Below are positions 1 through 5,776 of a DNA stretch of 11,204 nt, piece after piece (within the stretch, counting starts at the first letter, position 1; each line of letters starts with the position of its first letter). The position numbers and the translations under genes were made by a program. The stretch spans positions 1-11,204 of the forward strand of contig SHAI01000062.1 of assembly GCA_004213235.1 (NCBI GenBank). The letters are read 5' to 3'. The notes beneath the pieces are model-generated. The model searched no databases. It saw only the letters and a list, made by a program, of their open reading frames with translations, and was not told the DNA's origin. Source of the DNA: Parvularculaceae bacterium (GTDB lineage: Bacteria > Pseudomonadota > Alphaproteobacteria > Caulobacterales > Parvularculaceae).

Positions 1-1
1 G

Positions 2-628
2 AACCGGCAACGATGTGCGGGTGCCATCGGCATTGCCCCCAATGGTTTGCTAACGCTTCATCAAGTCCATTCAGCCGATGCCGTCTGCGTCTCAACACCG
101 TGGGCAGATGATGCACGCCCGCATGCAGATGGCGCAGCCTCAACGCGCCGTGACATTGCCCTTGGCGTTTTGACTGCCGATTGCATGCCGTTTTTATTCT
201 ACGAGCCCACAGCGGGCATCATCGGCGCGGCCCATGCCGGTTGGCGCGGTGCCCTTGGCGGGGTTCTTGAAGCAACAATTCGCCAAATGGTCACTTTAGG
301 GGCTGCCCCTCAGCGCATTATTGCCGCAGTTGGTCCATGTCTGCGACCACCTGATTTTGAAGCCGGCACGGATCTGCTTGAGGCATTTGTTTCCAGATAC
401 CCCGCGGCGGATCGGTTTTTTTCCCCAGACGGTGCCGACAGCAAACACCAATTAGACCTTGTGGCATTCGGCACATGGCGGCTCGAACAGGTCGGCGTCG
501 CGCCGCCTGATATCGTTGGCCCTTCAACACTTTCCAACAGCGCTGACTATTTCAGCTATCGCGCATCACGGCGGGCAGGTCTTGGCGATTACGGGCGCAA
601 CCTGTCCGCCATCGCATTACCTGCGTGA
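2..628 (+). CDS. pgeF: PgeF/YfiH/YlmD-type multicopper-oxidoreductase-fold protein (5' partial)
   Basis: The reading frame is open from the first bases, so the true start lies before the window and roughly the first 40-50 residues are missing; 208 residues are visible. Three landmarks of the family are present: HQVHSAD near visible residue 20, LTADCMP (Cys about 61) and AAHAGWRG (His about 78). The second His of HQVH, this Cys and this His are the expected metal/catalytic triad. GPCLRPPDFEAG follows around residue 111. Family members were named polyphenol oxidase or laccase-domain proteins. Later work describes purine nucleoside phosphorylase/adenosine deaminase activity (LACC1/YlmD) and a role in peptidoglycan precursor editing (PgeF). 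A TTG at 47 is an internal codon, because the upstream residues NRQRCAGAIGIAPNGL also match the family. The gene ends 109 bp before prs in the same direction. Family identity is secure; the exact substrate is not shown by sequence. Confidence 0.92.
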   Translation, partial: NRQRCAGAIGIAPNGLLTLHQVHSADAVCVSTPWADDARPHADGAASTRRDIALGVLTADCMPFLFYEPTAGIIGAAHAGWRGALGGVLEATIRQMVTLGAAPQRIIAAVGPCLRPPDFEAGTDLLEAFVSRYPAADRFFSPDGADSKHQLDLVAFGTWRLEQVGVAPPDIVGPSTLSNSADYFSYRASRRAGLGDYGRNLSAIALPA

Positions 629-678
629 GTGCAATAGACCCGTATCACTTTGAAATTCGACATTTTCTACCCTTGCAG

Positions 679-697
679 AAACGTCAATAAAACGTCA
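679..697. repeat. Short direct repeat upstream of prs
   Basis: AAACGTCA occurs at 679-686 and again at 690-697, an 11-bp period of about one helical turn. It lies 41 bp before the prs start codon. This could be a tandem binding half-site for a regulator or mere chance; I could not fit a convincing -35/-10 pair around it. Confidence 0.3.
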
Positions 698-737
698 CAA
701 AGCCGCGCATCCGGGCAGAATGAGGGGTCGAAGCGCG

Positions 738-1682
738 ATGAAATTAATAGCTGGCAGCTCCAACAGGGCGTTGAGCGAGAAAATAGCAAAACGCCTGGGC
801 ACCAATATCGCTGACGCGGAAATTAAACGCTTTAAGGACGGCGAGGTTTCTGTTGAGATAAAAGAGAATGTCCGAGGCGAGGATGTGTTCGTCATCCAGT
901 CCACATCCCAGCCGGCCAATGATCATCTCATGGAATTGCTGATTGTGATCGATGCGCTCACCCGTGCATCGGCAAGTCGCGTGACGGCGGTAATCCCCTA
1001 TTTTGGCTATGCGCGCCAGGACCGCAAAGCAGGACCACGCTCGCCAATTTCCGCCAAGCTTGTCGCGAACCTTATCACAACTGCTGGCGCTGACCGCGTA
1101 TTGACGGTCGACCTCCACGCGGGGCAAATCCAGGGCTTTTTCGATATCCCGACAGATAATCTCTATGCGGTCAAAGAATTCGAGAATCGGATCCGCGAAA
1201 TTCACAATGGCGAGCTGGAAGATGTGACGGTTGTGTCGCCGGATGTCGGCGGGGTTGTGCGTGCGCGCGCCTTATCCAAAAGGCTCGAAAACCGACCCCT
1301 GGCAATCGTTGATAAACGCCGGGAGCGTGCTGGCGAATCAGAAGTCATGAACATCATAGGGGACGTGAAGGATCAGCACTGCCTTATCTTCGACGACATA
1401 GTCGATTCCGGCGGTACGCTGTGTAATGCGGCTGAAGCCCTCATGGATCAGGGTGCAAAGAGCGTATCGGCCTATGTCACCCATGGCGTCTTATCTGACA
1501 ATGCAGAACGACGTGTCATGGCTTCCGATGCCCTAACGCGCCTCGTCACCTCCGACAGTATTGCAGCACGACCAGAAGTTGCCGACTGCCCGAAAATCGA
1601 GCGGGTCGCCATCGCCACGCTCCTCGCTGAGGCAATCAGGCGGATTTCCAACGAAGAATCGATTTCTTCCCTGTTCGATTGA
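738..1682 (+). CDS. prs: Ribose-phosphate pyrophosphokinase (PRPP synthetase)
   Basis: This cytosolic enzyme makes PRPP from ribose 5-phosphate and ATP, feeding purine, pyrimidine, histidine, tryptophan and NAD synthesis. The 314-residue product has the usual family length. Visible motifs are FKDGEVSVEI (32-41), YARQDRK (91-97) followed by AGPRSPISAKLVANL, VDLHAGQIQGFFD (124-136) with the metal/ATP-contact histidine, the catalytic flexible-loop KRR (193-195), and the PRPP-binding loop DDIVDSGGT (219-227). An in-frame ATG at 720 would add MRGRSA. I prefer the ATG at 738 because family proteins begin MK-L-I-A-G-S/N and a GAGGGG purine tract at 722-727 sits about 10 nt upstream. The gene follows pgeF and may share its transcript. 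Its stop codon lies inside a 21-bp tandem duplication. In many Alphaproteobacteria rplY-pth-ychF follow prs; here a terminator and an unrelated opposing gene do. Confidence 0.97.
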   Translation: MKLIAGSSNRALSEKIAKRLGTNIADAEIKRFKDGEVSVEIKENVRGEDVFVIQSTSQPANDHLMELLIVIDALTRASASRVTAVIPYFGYARQDRKAGPRSPISAKLVANLITTAGADRVLTVDLHAGQIQGFFDIPTDNLYAVKEFENRIREIHNGELEDVTVVSPDVGGVVRARALSKRLENRPLAIVDKRRERAGESEVMNIIGDVKDQHCLIFDDIVDSGGTLCNAAEALMDQGAKSVSAYVTHGVLSDNAERRVMASDALTRLVTSDSIAARPEVADCPKIERVAIATLLAEAIRRISNEESISSLFD

Positions 1683-1709
1683 TTTTCGTCCCTGCTCGAT
1701 TGATTTTCG
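1668..1709. repeat. 21-bp tandem duplication spanning the prs stop codon
   Basis: Two adjacent 21-bp units, 1668-1688 and 1689-1709, differ at one base (T at 1674, C at 1695). Each contains TTCGATTGATTTTCG or CTCGATTGATTTTCG. The first unit carries the prs stop TGA at 1680-1682 and the second has TGA at the matching place, 1701-1703. The unit length is a multiple of three, so the reading frame is preserved across the copy. This looks like a slippage duplication of the end of the gene. Confidence 0.9.
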
Positions 1710-1816
1710 CGCCGGCAAGGGCTTGCTGCAATCTGTCTGCACGCGGCTCACTGATAAAAATGCACGCGCTCAGCGCCGAAGCCCTTGGCGAACCCAAAGC
1801 AAATTCCCGTTGCTCT

Positions 1817-1839
1817 ACCCTTGATAACAAGGGTTTTTT
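1817..1839 (+). terminator. Rho-independent terminator after prs
   Basis: The 7-bp perfect stem ACCCTTG/CAAGGGT (1817-1823 and 1828-1834) encloses the tetraloop ATAA, and a run of six T begins at 1834. It lies about 135 bp downstream of the prs stop and on the plus strand. The complementary strand has an A-run before the stem but no T-run after it, so it should terminate prs transcripts rather than those of the opposing hydrolase gene. Confidence 0.9.
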
Positions 1840-1880
1840 CAACGAAGTCCATAATAATAATATTTACACAGAATTATAGA

Positions 1881-2942
1881 CTATTGATCAGAATCTGGAG
1901 CGGTTTCGCTTGAAACAATGGACTCCGACATAAAGTGTTTACCCAGGAAGGAGAGCAATTCATCCGGGTATTTGTTGAAGTACCCATAGCCGTCAAAGCG
2001 CTTACCGGTGCCATGGGGTTTATCGCCTGTCGCGCGTACCCAGATGATTTCCTTTTCAGTCGGAGCGGCATCATAAATGAGCTGAACGTCATTGACACCG
2101 GTGTCGACGTCAAACGTATATTCATCCGCTTCAACCTGCGAAAATAGGACTGGAACCGTCAGGTTTTTTGCGTGCTGCACATTATCTGCAAAGCCGAAAC
2201 CATATTTCGCAATCTGCGCAGCCAGGACATCATCAACAATATCCATTTTTGCTTTTGCGATGATGAAACGCTTGTTCATTCGGTAGGCGATCGGCGGTTG
2301 GATCGCGACGACAGACTTGATTTGCGGATCGGAGAATGTCTGCGGCGCTTCTGACCAGGCCCGGAAGGTCGCACTGGCACCCATGCAATGGCTAACAAAC
2401 GCGATTTGGTGGTCGCTGAAGCGCGGGTGACTTTTTACATATTGAAGAGAGCCAATGACGTCCTGCCATTCAGTTGCACCAACACCAACAGGCGCTTCGG
2501 TACCAATCTGCGTCTCACCGGTGCCGCCGTCGCTATCGCCCTGACCGCGGTGGTCATACATCACCACATTGTAACCGGCATCGTGCAGATGCTTCACCAT
2601 TGGCAGGTATTCGACCGGGACACCATCAAGCCCCTCTACCGAACCATAGCGCGTCGTCGACAGCGCGTGATTCATGATGATCGTCTTGTCAGATGCGGTC
2701 GGCGCAGGAATTTCCCATGCACTCAGACGAACGCCATCCGGGGTCATAATATCCACATCGGAAAATGGCATGCCGTAATCCAATGGTGTTTTGATATTGG
2801 TAAGGCGTTCGGGCGAGACCCGCATCTTGACAATCTGGTTCACGAAAATCCGGGTTTTAATGCCGCCCAGGTCCGCAAACCAGACCAGCGCGCCAAACAG
2901 GACCAAGACAGCCAACAATGCCGAGCCAATTTTGATGAACAT
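1881..2942 (-). CDS. Membrane-anchored alpha/beta hydrolase with a predicted Cys nucleophile
   Basis: The product is 353 residues. Residues 2-22 form one hydrophobic segment (FIKIGSALLAVLVLFGALVWF), suggesting an N-terminal membrane anchor with the catalytic domain outside the cytosol. The rest is an alpha/beta hydrolase fold: strand plus oxyanion-hole region TIIMNHALS (about 87-95), YDHRGQGDSDG (129-139), nucleophile elbow AFVSHCMGAS (181-190), a likely acid Asp in QVEADEYTFD (269-278) and a C-terminal histidine in GDKPHGTG (His310). The elbow normally reads G-x-S-x-G. Here the nucleophile position is Cys186 (codon TGC) and the first Gly is Ser184. Cys is known in dienelactone hydrolase but is unusual in this type. 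I chose ATG 2942 over TTG 2948 because GAGGG lies 7 nt before the ATG, too close to the TTG. It is divergent from a MerR regulator, and the gap holds a MerR-type promoter facing this gene. The substrate is unknown; an ester, lactone or thioester is possible. Confidence 0.88.
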   Translation of the reverse strand: MFIKIGSALLAVLVLFGALVWFADLGGIKTRIFVNQIVKMRVSPERLTNIKTPLDYGMPFSDVDIMTPDGVRLSAWEIPAPTASDKTIIMNHALSTTRYGSVEGLDGVPVEYLPMVKHLHDAGYNVVMYDHRGQGDSDGGTGETQIGTEAPVGVGATEWQDVIGSLQYVKSHPRFSDHQIAFVSHCMGASATFRAWSEAPQTFSDPQIKSVVAIQPPIAYRMNKRFIIAKAKMDIVDDVLAAQIAKYGFGFADNVQHAKNLTVPVLFSQVEADEYTFDVDTGVNDVQLIYDAAPTEKEIIWVRATGDKPHGTGKRFDGYGYFNKYPDELLSFLGKHFMSESIVSSETAPDSDQ

Positions 2943-2993
2943 AAGCAAACCCTCACGGTTAAGACAGCGACTGGAATCGCCGCGTTTCTTGTG

Positions 2994-3024
2994 TTCTAAC
3001 CTATGGGGTTAACCCCTCAGTCAA
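2994..3024 (-). promoter_or_regulatory. MerR-type promoter/operator for the hydrolase gene
   Basis: Read on the minus strand, a -35 hexamer TTGACT (3024-3019) and a -10 hexamer TTAGAA (2999-2994) are separated by 19 bp instead of the usual 17. The spacer contains the perfect palindrome GGGGTTAACCCC (3005-3016), with two further symmetric pairs at 3001-3002/3019-3020. An over-long spacer holding a dyad is the diagnostic layout of MerR-activated promoters such as those bound by SoxR, whose operator also has a central TTAA. The dyad is centred about 31 bp upstream of the merR start, so the regulator may also control itself. The assignment to the adjacent regulator is inference from position. Confidence 0.75.
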
Positions 3025-3041
3025 GCACAAAAGGTACAGCC

Positions 3042-3392
3042 ATGCTTATTGGAGAAGTCGCACAATCCTTCGGCCTGACCAAAGAGGCGATCCGGCATTA
3101 TGTCGATCTTGGCCTGCTGAAGCCGACGCCAAAACAAGCTGGCACGCGGGTTTACAATGAATTCTCTGACACGGACCGCGAGCGACTGAAATGGATTATT
3201 TTGGGCAAGTCGCTTGGGTTCACATTATCAGAAATCGAACACTACTTAACGCTCTTCATGGACGGTAAACTGCCGAAGGAGAAATCCTCCGCCATGTTCC
3301 GCGAGAAACTCGAAGAGGTGGATCAAAAGATACAAGACCTTCAGGGCATAAGAGATCGGTTGGCTGAAAAACTCCGGACGAATTATTCATAA
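3042..3392 (+). CDS. MerR-family transcriptional regulator, short and cysteine-free
   Basis: The product is 116 residues. A winged helix-turn-helix is seen at residues 1-70: LIGEVAQSFGLTKEAIRHY (2-20), DLGLLKPT, the wing residues TRVYNEFS (35-42), then the family signature LGKSLGFTLSEIEHYL (54-69). Residues 86-112 (FREKLEEVDQKIQDLQGIRD onward) form the antiparallel dimerisation coiled coil. Almost nothing follows it, so there is no separate effector domain. No cysteine is present, which argues against metal or iron-sulphur sensing of the CueR, ZntR or SoxR type. An in-frame ATG at 3003 would add 13 residues unlike the family. ATG 3042 is chosen because the MerR fold starts there and AAGG lies about 8 nt upstream. 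It is divergent from the hydrolase gene and likely its activator. The inducing signal cannot be read from sequence. Confidence 0.92.
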   Translation: MLIGEVAQSFGLTKEAIRHYVDLGLLKPTPKQAGTRVYNEFSDTDRERLKWIILGKSLGFTLSEIEHYLTLFMDGKLPKEKSSAMFREKLEEVDQKIQDLQGIRDRLAEKLRTNYS

Positions 3393-3492
3393 ACCCATAT
3401 AGACCAGGCCGCACACCAATTGCCTGCACAATTCGCAAGGCGAGAGAACTATAATAACGCACTTTGCTCGCCAGCACGTGCTCGCCCATGAA

Positions 3493-3535
3493 GCCGATGC
3501 CGGATGGCGGTGATGCCAATATTAGCATCATCGGC
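3493..3535. repeat. Nested inverted repeat downstream of merR
   Basis: An outer pair GCCGATG/CATCGGC (3493-3499 and 3529-3535) and an inner pair TGATGC/GCATCA (3511-3516 and 3525-3530) overlap on the right arm, so they form alternative hairpins. The inner loop is CAATATTA. There is no T-run, so it is not a standard terminator. It may be a REP-like or mRNA 3'-end structure. Confidence 0.4.
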
Positions 3536-3579
3536 GGATATCAAACTGTCTATGAGACACTTTCAGCCCGGATCAACAT

Positions 3580-3607
3580 GATCTCAGCCAAAAAACGATC
3601 TAAGCCA
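3580..3607. repeat. 11-bp direct repeat before the shc stop
   Basis: GATCTCAGCCA (3580-3590) and GATCTAAGCCA (3597-3607) differ at one base and repeat with a 17-bp period, separated by AAAAAC. A short palindrome GATCA-aca-TGATC (3571-3583) overlaps the first copy. Function unknown. Confidence 0.45.
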
Positions 3608-3622
3608 GCAAAATAACCGCAC

Positions 3623-5677
3623 TTACACTGCCAATTTCTTCCGAATTCGTCCCATGGCCATTAACGGAAAATAGTGTCGGTAGAGATTATAATTGATCAT
3701 GAACGCACGGGAAAGCTCCGCACCCTGCTTCAGGCGTTCTTCCAGAAGCGGGTCACCGAGCTTGATCGTCTGGCCGACACCATAACCAGGGAACCCGGTC
3801 CCGGTATATTCTGGCTCATCCCAGGTACCATCCGCCGTTTGACGGTCAATCAGGAACTGCACGCCTTCTGCAATTGCTTTTTCATCATCCTCGCGCCCGA
3901 CAGCGACCAGCCCCATGAGCGCCCATGCGGTCTGAGAGGCCGTGGATTTCCCGACACCGATGAGTTTTTCATCCATGTATGAGGCGCAACTTTCCCCCCA
4001 GCCGCCATCGTCATTCTGCTTGGAGATCAGCCAATCGCATGCCTTCTGGATATATTGTTGGCCCATATCTTCACCAATAGCTTCCAGTGCCGGTAGAACC
4101 GCGCCGGTGCCATAGACATAGTTCACGCCCCACCGACCAAACCATGCGCCATTGGCTTCCTGTTCGGATTTCAGATAATCAAGTGCGCGCGCGATATTCG
4201 GATGCGCCGCGCTATACCCCAGCTTGCCAAACGCCTCGATGATATGCGCCGTCACATCCACACTAGGCGGGTCCAGCGCCTCCCCAAAATCGCAAAACGG
4301 GATCTTGGTCAGGATCTGCTTGTCGTTGTCTTTGTCAAATGCGCCCCAGCCACCATTGCGGCTCTGCATCCCGAAGAGCCAGTTAACGCCCTTCTCAATT
4401 GCCGTATCAATGCCTTTTTGCTTCCATGAAGGATCATCACGGAAGGGTGCCAAGGCAATCAAAGCCACCGCCGTATCGTCGGTATCGGGATAAAAATAGT
4501 TTTTGTATTCGAATGCCCAGCCACCAGGTTCCAGTGTCGGGGCCTTAACTTTCCAGTCACCTGGCCGCAAGACTTGCTGATCCAAGATCCAGTCTAGCGC
4601 ATCGCTGACCTTCTCCAGGTGCGCATCGTTCAGCTCCGCATCCTCATAGGCGAGCAGTGTAAGGACAGTATCCCACACGGGGCTGGTTGACGCCTGGATC
4701 CAGGTCGCATCCCCAACATCAACCCGCCAGCGTGGGTCGTCCAGGGCCGCCAGCCCCTTAGCCATTACCGGATGGTCAAAGGCATATCCCTCATTATAAA
4801 GAGCCATGAGTGAATAAATCCATGGCGGCTGAATACCGCCCCAAACGCCATCAGCATCCTGGTGCTGAATAATCCATTCTAGAGCCCGTGAGACAGATCC
4901 GTTTCGCCCGAAATCCAGACCGGTGTTTTCCGTCAGGCTTTGACCGATATGCAGGACACGGTCAGCAAATCGAAAGAAATGGTCCCAACCATCCGTTCCC
5001 GGCTTATCCGGCAGGCTATAATCAAACGATGTTCGCCCTGCGGGAAACAGTTCGTCAAGGCGTCTGTCCGCCGGCAAGGGTCGTGACGGACGCCGCGCTG
5101 ACAAGACCGCGATCGGCATTAATGTGGCGCGCGCCCACTGGGCGAAATTATAAATTGAAAAAGGGAACCAGCTGGGGAAGTGGATCACTTCGGGCGGCAC
5201 ATTGGGGGTTTTTGCCCACGGCCATTCGCCAATAAGCGCCAACCAATAGCGGGTGAAGACGCGAATATTCGTCAGGCCACCCTTCAGGAGAATCCACTCG
5301 CGCGCACGCACCATATGCGGCGCGTCAGGCGCATCCCCCACCGAGCGTAGCGCGGCATAGGCCTCAACGGTGGTATTAATGTCGCCAGCAGGGGCCCCAT
5401 GGTAAATCCGCCAGGCACCATCATCGCTCTGAGACACCCTCAGTGATTCGGCGAGACGTTCGCGTAAGGGGTCGTCATCGCGCCCCATAAACCACAAGGC
5501 CAGGCACCATTCCGCCTCCATGCAGGCATTGGATTCAAGGCGTCCAACCCAGTAACCATCGGGATTTTGTCGCGCGGCAAGCCAATCACCGGCACTGGTG
5601 ATACTTTGGCTCAACTGCGCGCCGAAATTGCTGTTCGGGCTGGCTGAGGGCGTCGCGGGGGCGTCATCGTCAAACAT
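3623..5677 (-). CDS. shc: Squalene-hopene cyclase
   Basis: This membrane-bound class II triterpene cyclase folds squalene into the pentacyclic hopene/hopanol skeleton of hopanoids, lipids that order bacterial membranes. The 684-residue product has family length. The catalytic acid motif is DTDD (398-401) in YFYPDTDDTAVAL, preceded by GGWAFEYKN (386-393). At least seven QW motifs are visible, starting at Q37 (QNPDGYW), Q83, Q273, Q438 (QSRNGGWGAFD), Q506, Q554 (QNDDGGWGES) and Q613 (QTADGTW). Other cyclase hallmarks are PPWIYSLMAL (284-293), WIQASTSPVWDT (326-337) and the C-terminal YNLYRHYFPLMAMGR. The ATG at 5677 is supported by GAAGG 8 nt upstream. No other hopanoid gene (hpnCDE, hpnG, hpnH) is in the window, so shc stands apart from a cluster here. 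It is divergent from an acyl-CoA synthetase gene across 99 bp. Confidence 0.98.
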   Translation of the reverse strand: MFDDDAPATPSASPNSNFGAQLSQSITSAGDWLAARQNPDGYWVGRLESNACMEAEWCLALWFMGRDDDPLRERLAESLRVSQSDDGAWRIYHGAPAGDINTTVEAYAALRSVGDAPDAPHMVRAREWILLKGGLTNIRVFTRYWLALIGEWPWAKTPNVPPEVIHFPSWFPFSIYNFAQWARATLMPIAVLSARRPSRPLPADRRLDELFPAGRTSFDYSLPDKPGTDGWDHFFRFADRVLHIGQSLTENTGLDFGRNGSVSRALEWIIQHQDADGVWGGIQPPWIYSLMALYNEGYAFDHPVMAKGLAALDDPRWRVDVGDATWIQASTSPVWDTVLTLLAYEDAELNDAHLEKVSDALDWILDQQVLRPGDWKVKAPTLEPGGWAFEYKNYFYPDTDDTAVALIALAPFRDDPSWKQKGIDTAIEKGVNWLFGMQSRNGGWGAFDKDNDKQILTKIPFCDFGEALDPPSVDVTAHIIEAFGKLGYSAAHPNIARALDYLKSEQEANGAWFGRWGVNYVYGTGAVLPALEAIGEDMGQQYIQKACDWLISKQNDDGGWGESCASYMDEKLIGVGKSTASQTAWALMGLVAVGREDDEKAIAEGVQFLIDRQTADGTWDEPEYTGTGFPGYGVGQTIKLGDPLLEERLKQGAELSRAFMINYNLYRHYFPLMAMGRIRKKLAV

Positions 5678-5709
5678 GGTGCAAACCTTCGCCTGGAATT
5701 CGTTCTCAT

Positions 5710-5738
5710 GTTATGTCGCGCTCAGATAAGCGAAACAA
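5710..5738 (-). promoter_or_regulatory. Possible shc promoter
   Basis: On the minus strand TTGTTT (5738-5733) and CATAAC (5715-5710) are 17 bp apart and would start transcription roughly 25 nt before the shc ATG. Matches to the consensus are 3/6 and 4/6, so this is a weak call. The whole 99-bp gap must also hold the promoter of the divergent ligase gene, for which I see no clear hexamers. Confidence 0.3.
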
Positions 5739-5776
5739 GTTTTAACGCTTCAATCAAGTGGAGAATGGGATCAGTC

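Larger units (their letters stand above)
3393..3622. other. Convergent intergenic region between merR and shc
   Basis: This 230-bp stretch has no gene I can support. It contains the palindrome AGCACGTGCT (3472-3481), flanked by two GCTCGCC copies, an imperfect nested inverted repeat (3493-3535) and an 11-bp direct repeat (3580-3607). A 42-codon open frame with an ATG start (3488-3616) would encode MKPMPDGGDANISIIGGYQT and 22 more residues. It lacks a Shine-Dalgarno sequence and I do not recognise it; it may be a gene remnant or chance. No clean stem plus T-run terminator is visible for either flanking gene. Confidence 0.6.

Noticed and set aside
744..1205. A 153-codon minus-strand open frame inside prs
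   Set aside because: It runs opposite conserved PRPP synthetase motifs and has no ribosome binding site or domain.
1671..1709. Possible tRNA T-arm, because GTTCGATT resembles the conserved GTTCGAATC
   Set aside because: No acceptor stem, D-arm or anticodon arm can be placed around it; the motif is part of the tandem duplication at the end of prs.
2388..2999. A 203-codon open frame on the plus strand antisense to the hydrolase gene
   Set aside because: It is rich in His, Arg and Gln, has no recognisable domain, and lies opposite a gene with clear hydrolase motifs. It is a shadow of the coding strand.
3005..3016. The GGGGTTAACCCC dyad as a transcription terminator
   Set aside because: It has no loop and no T-run, and it lies upstream of two divergent genes within a -35/-10 spacer, which fits an operator much better.
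3488..3616. A small gene of 42 codons
   Set aside because: No Shine-Dalgarno sequence, no recognised homologue and a repeat-rich context; kept only as a possible remnant in the findings.
4888..5235. A 115-codon plus-strand frame within shc
   Set aside because: It is antisense to a complete cyclase with intact motifs; composition is typical of a shadow frame.
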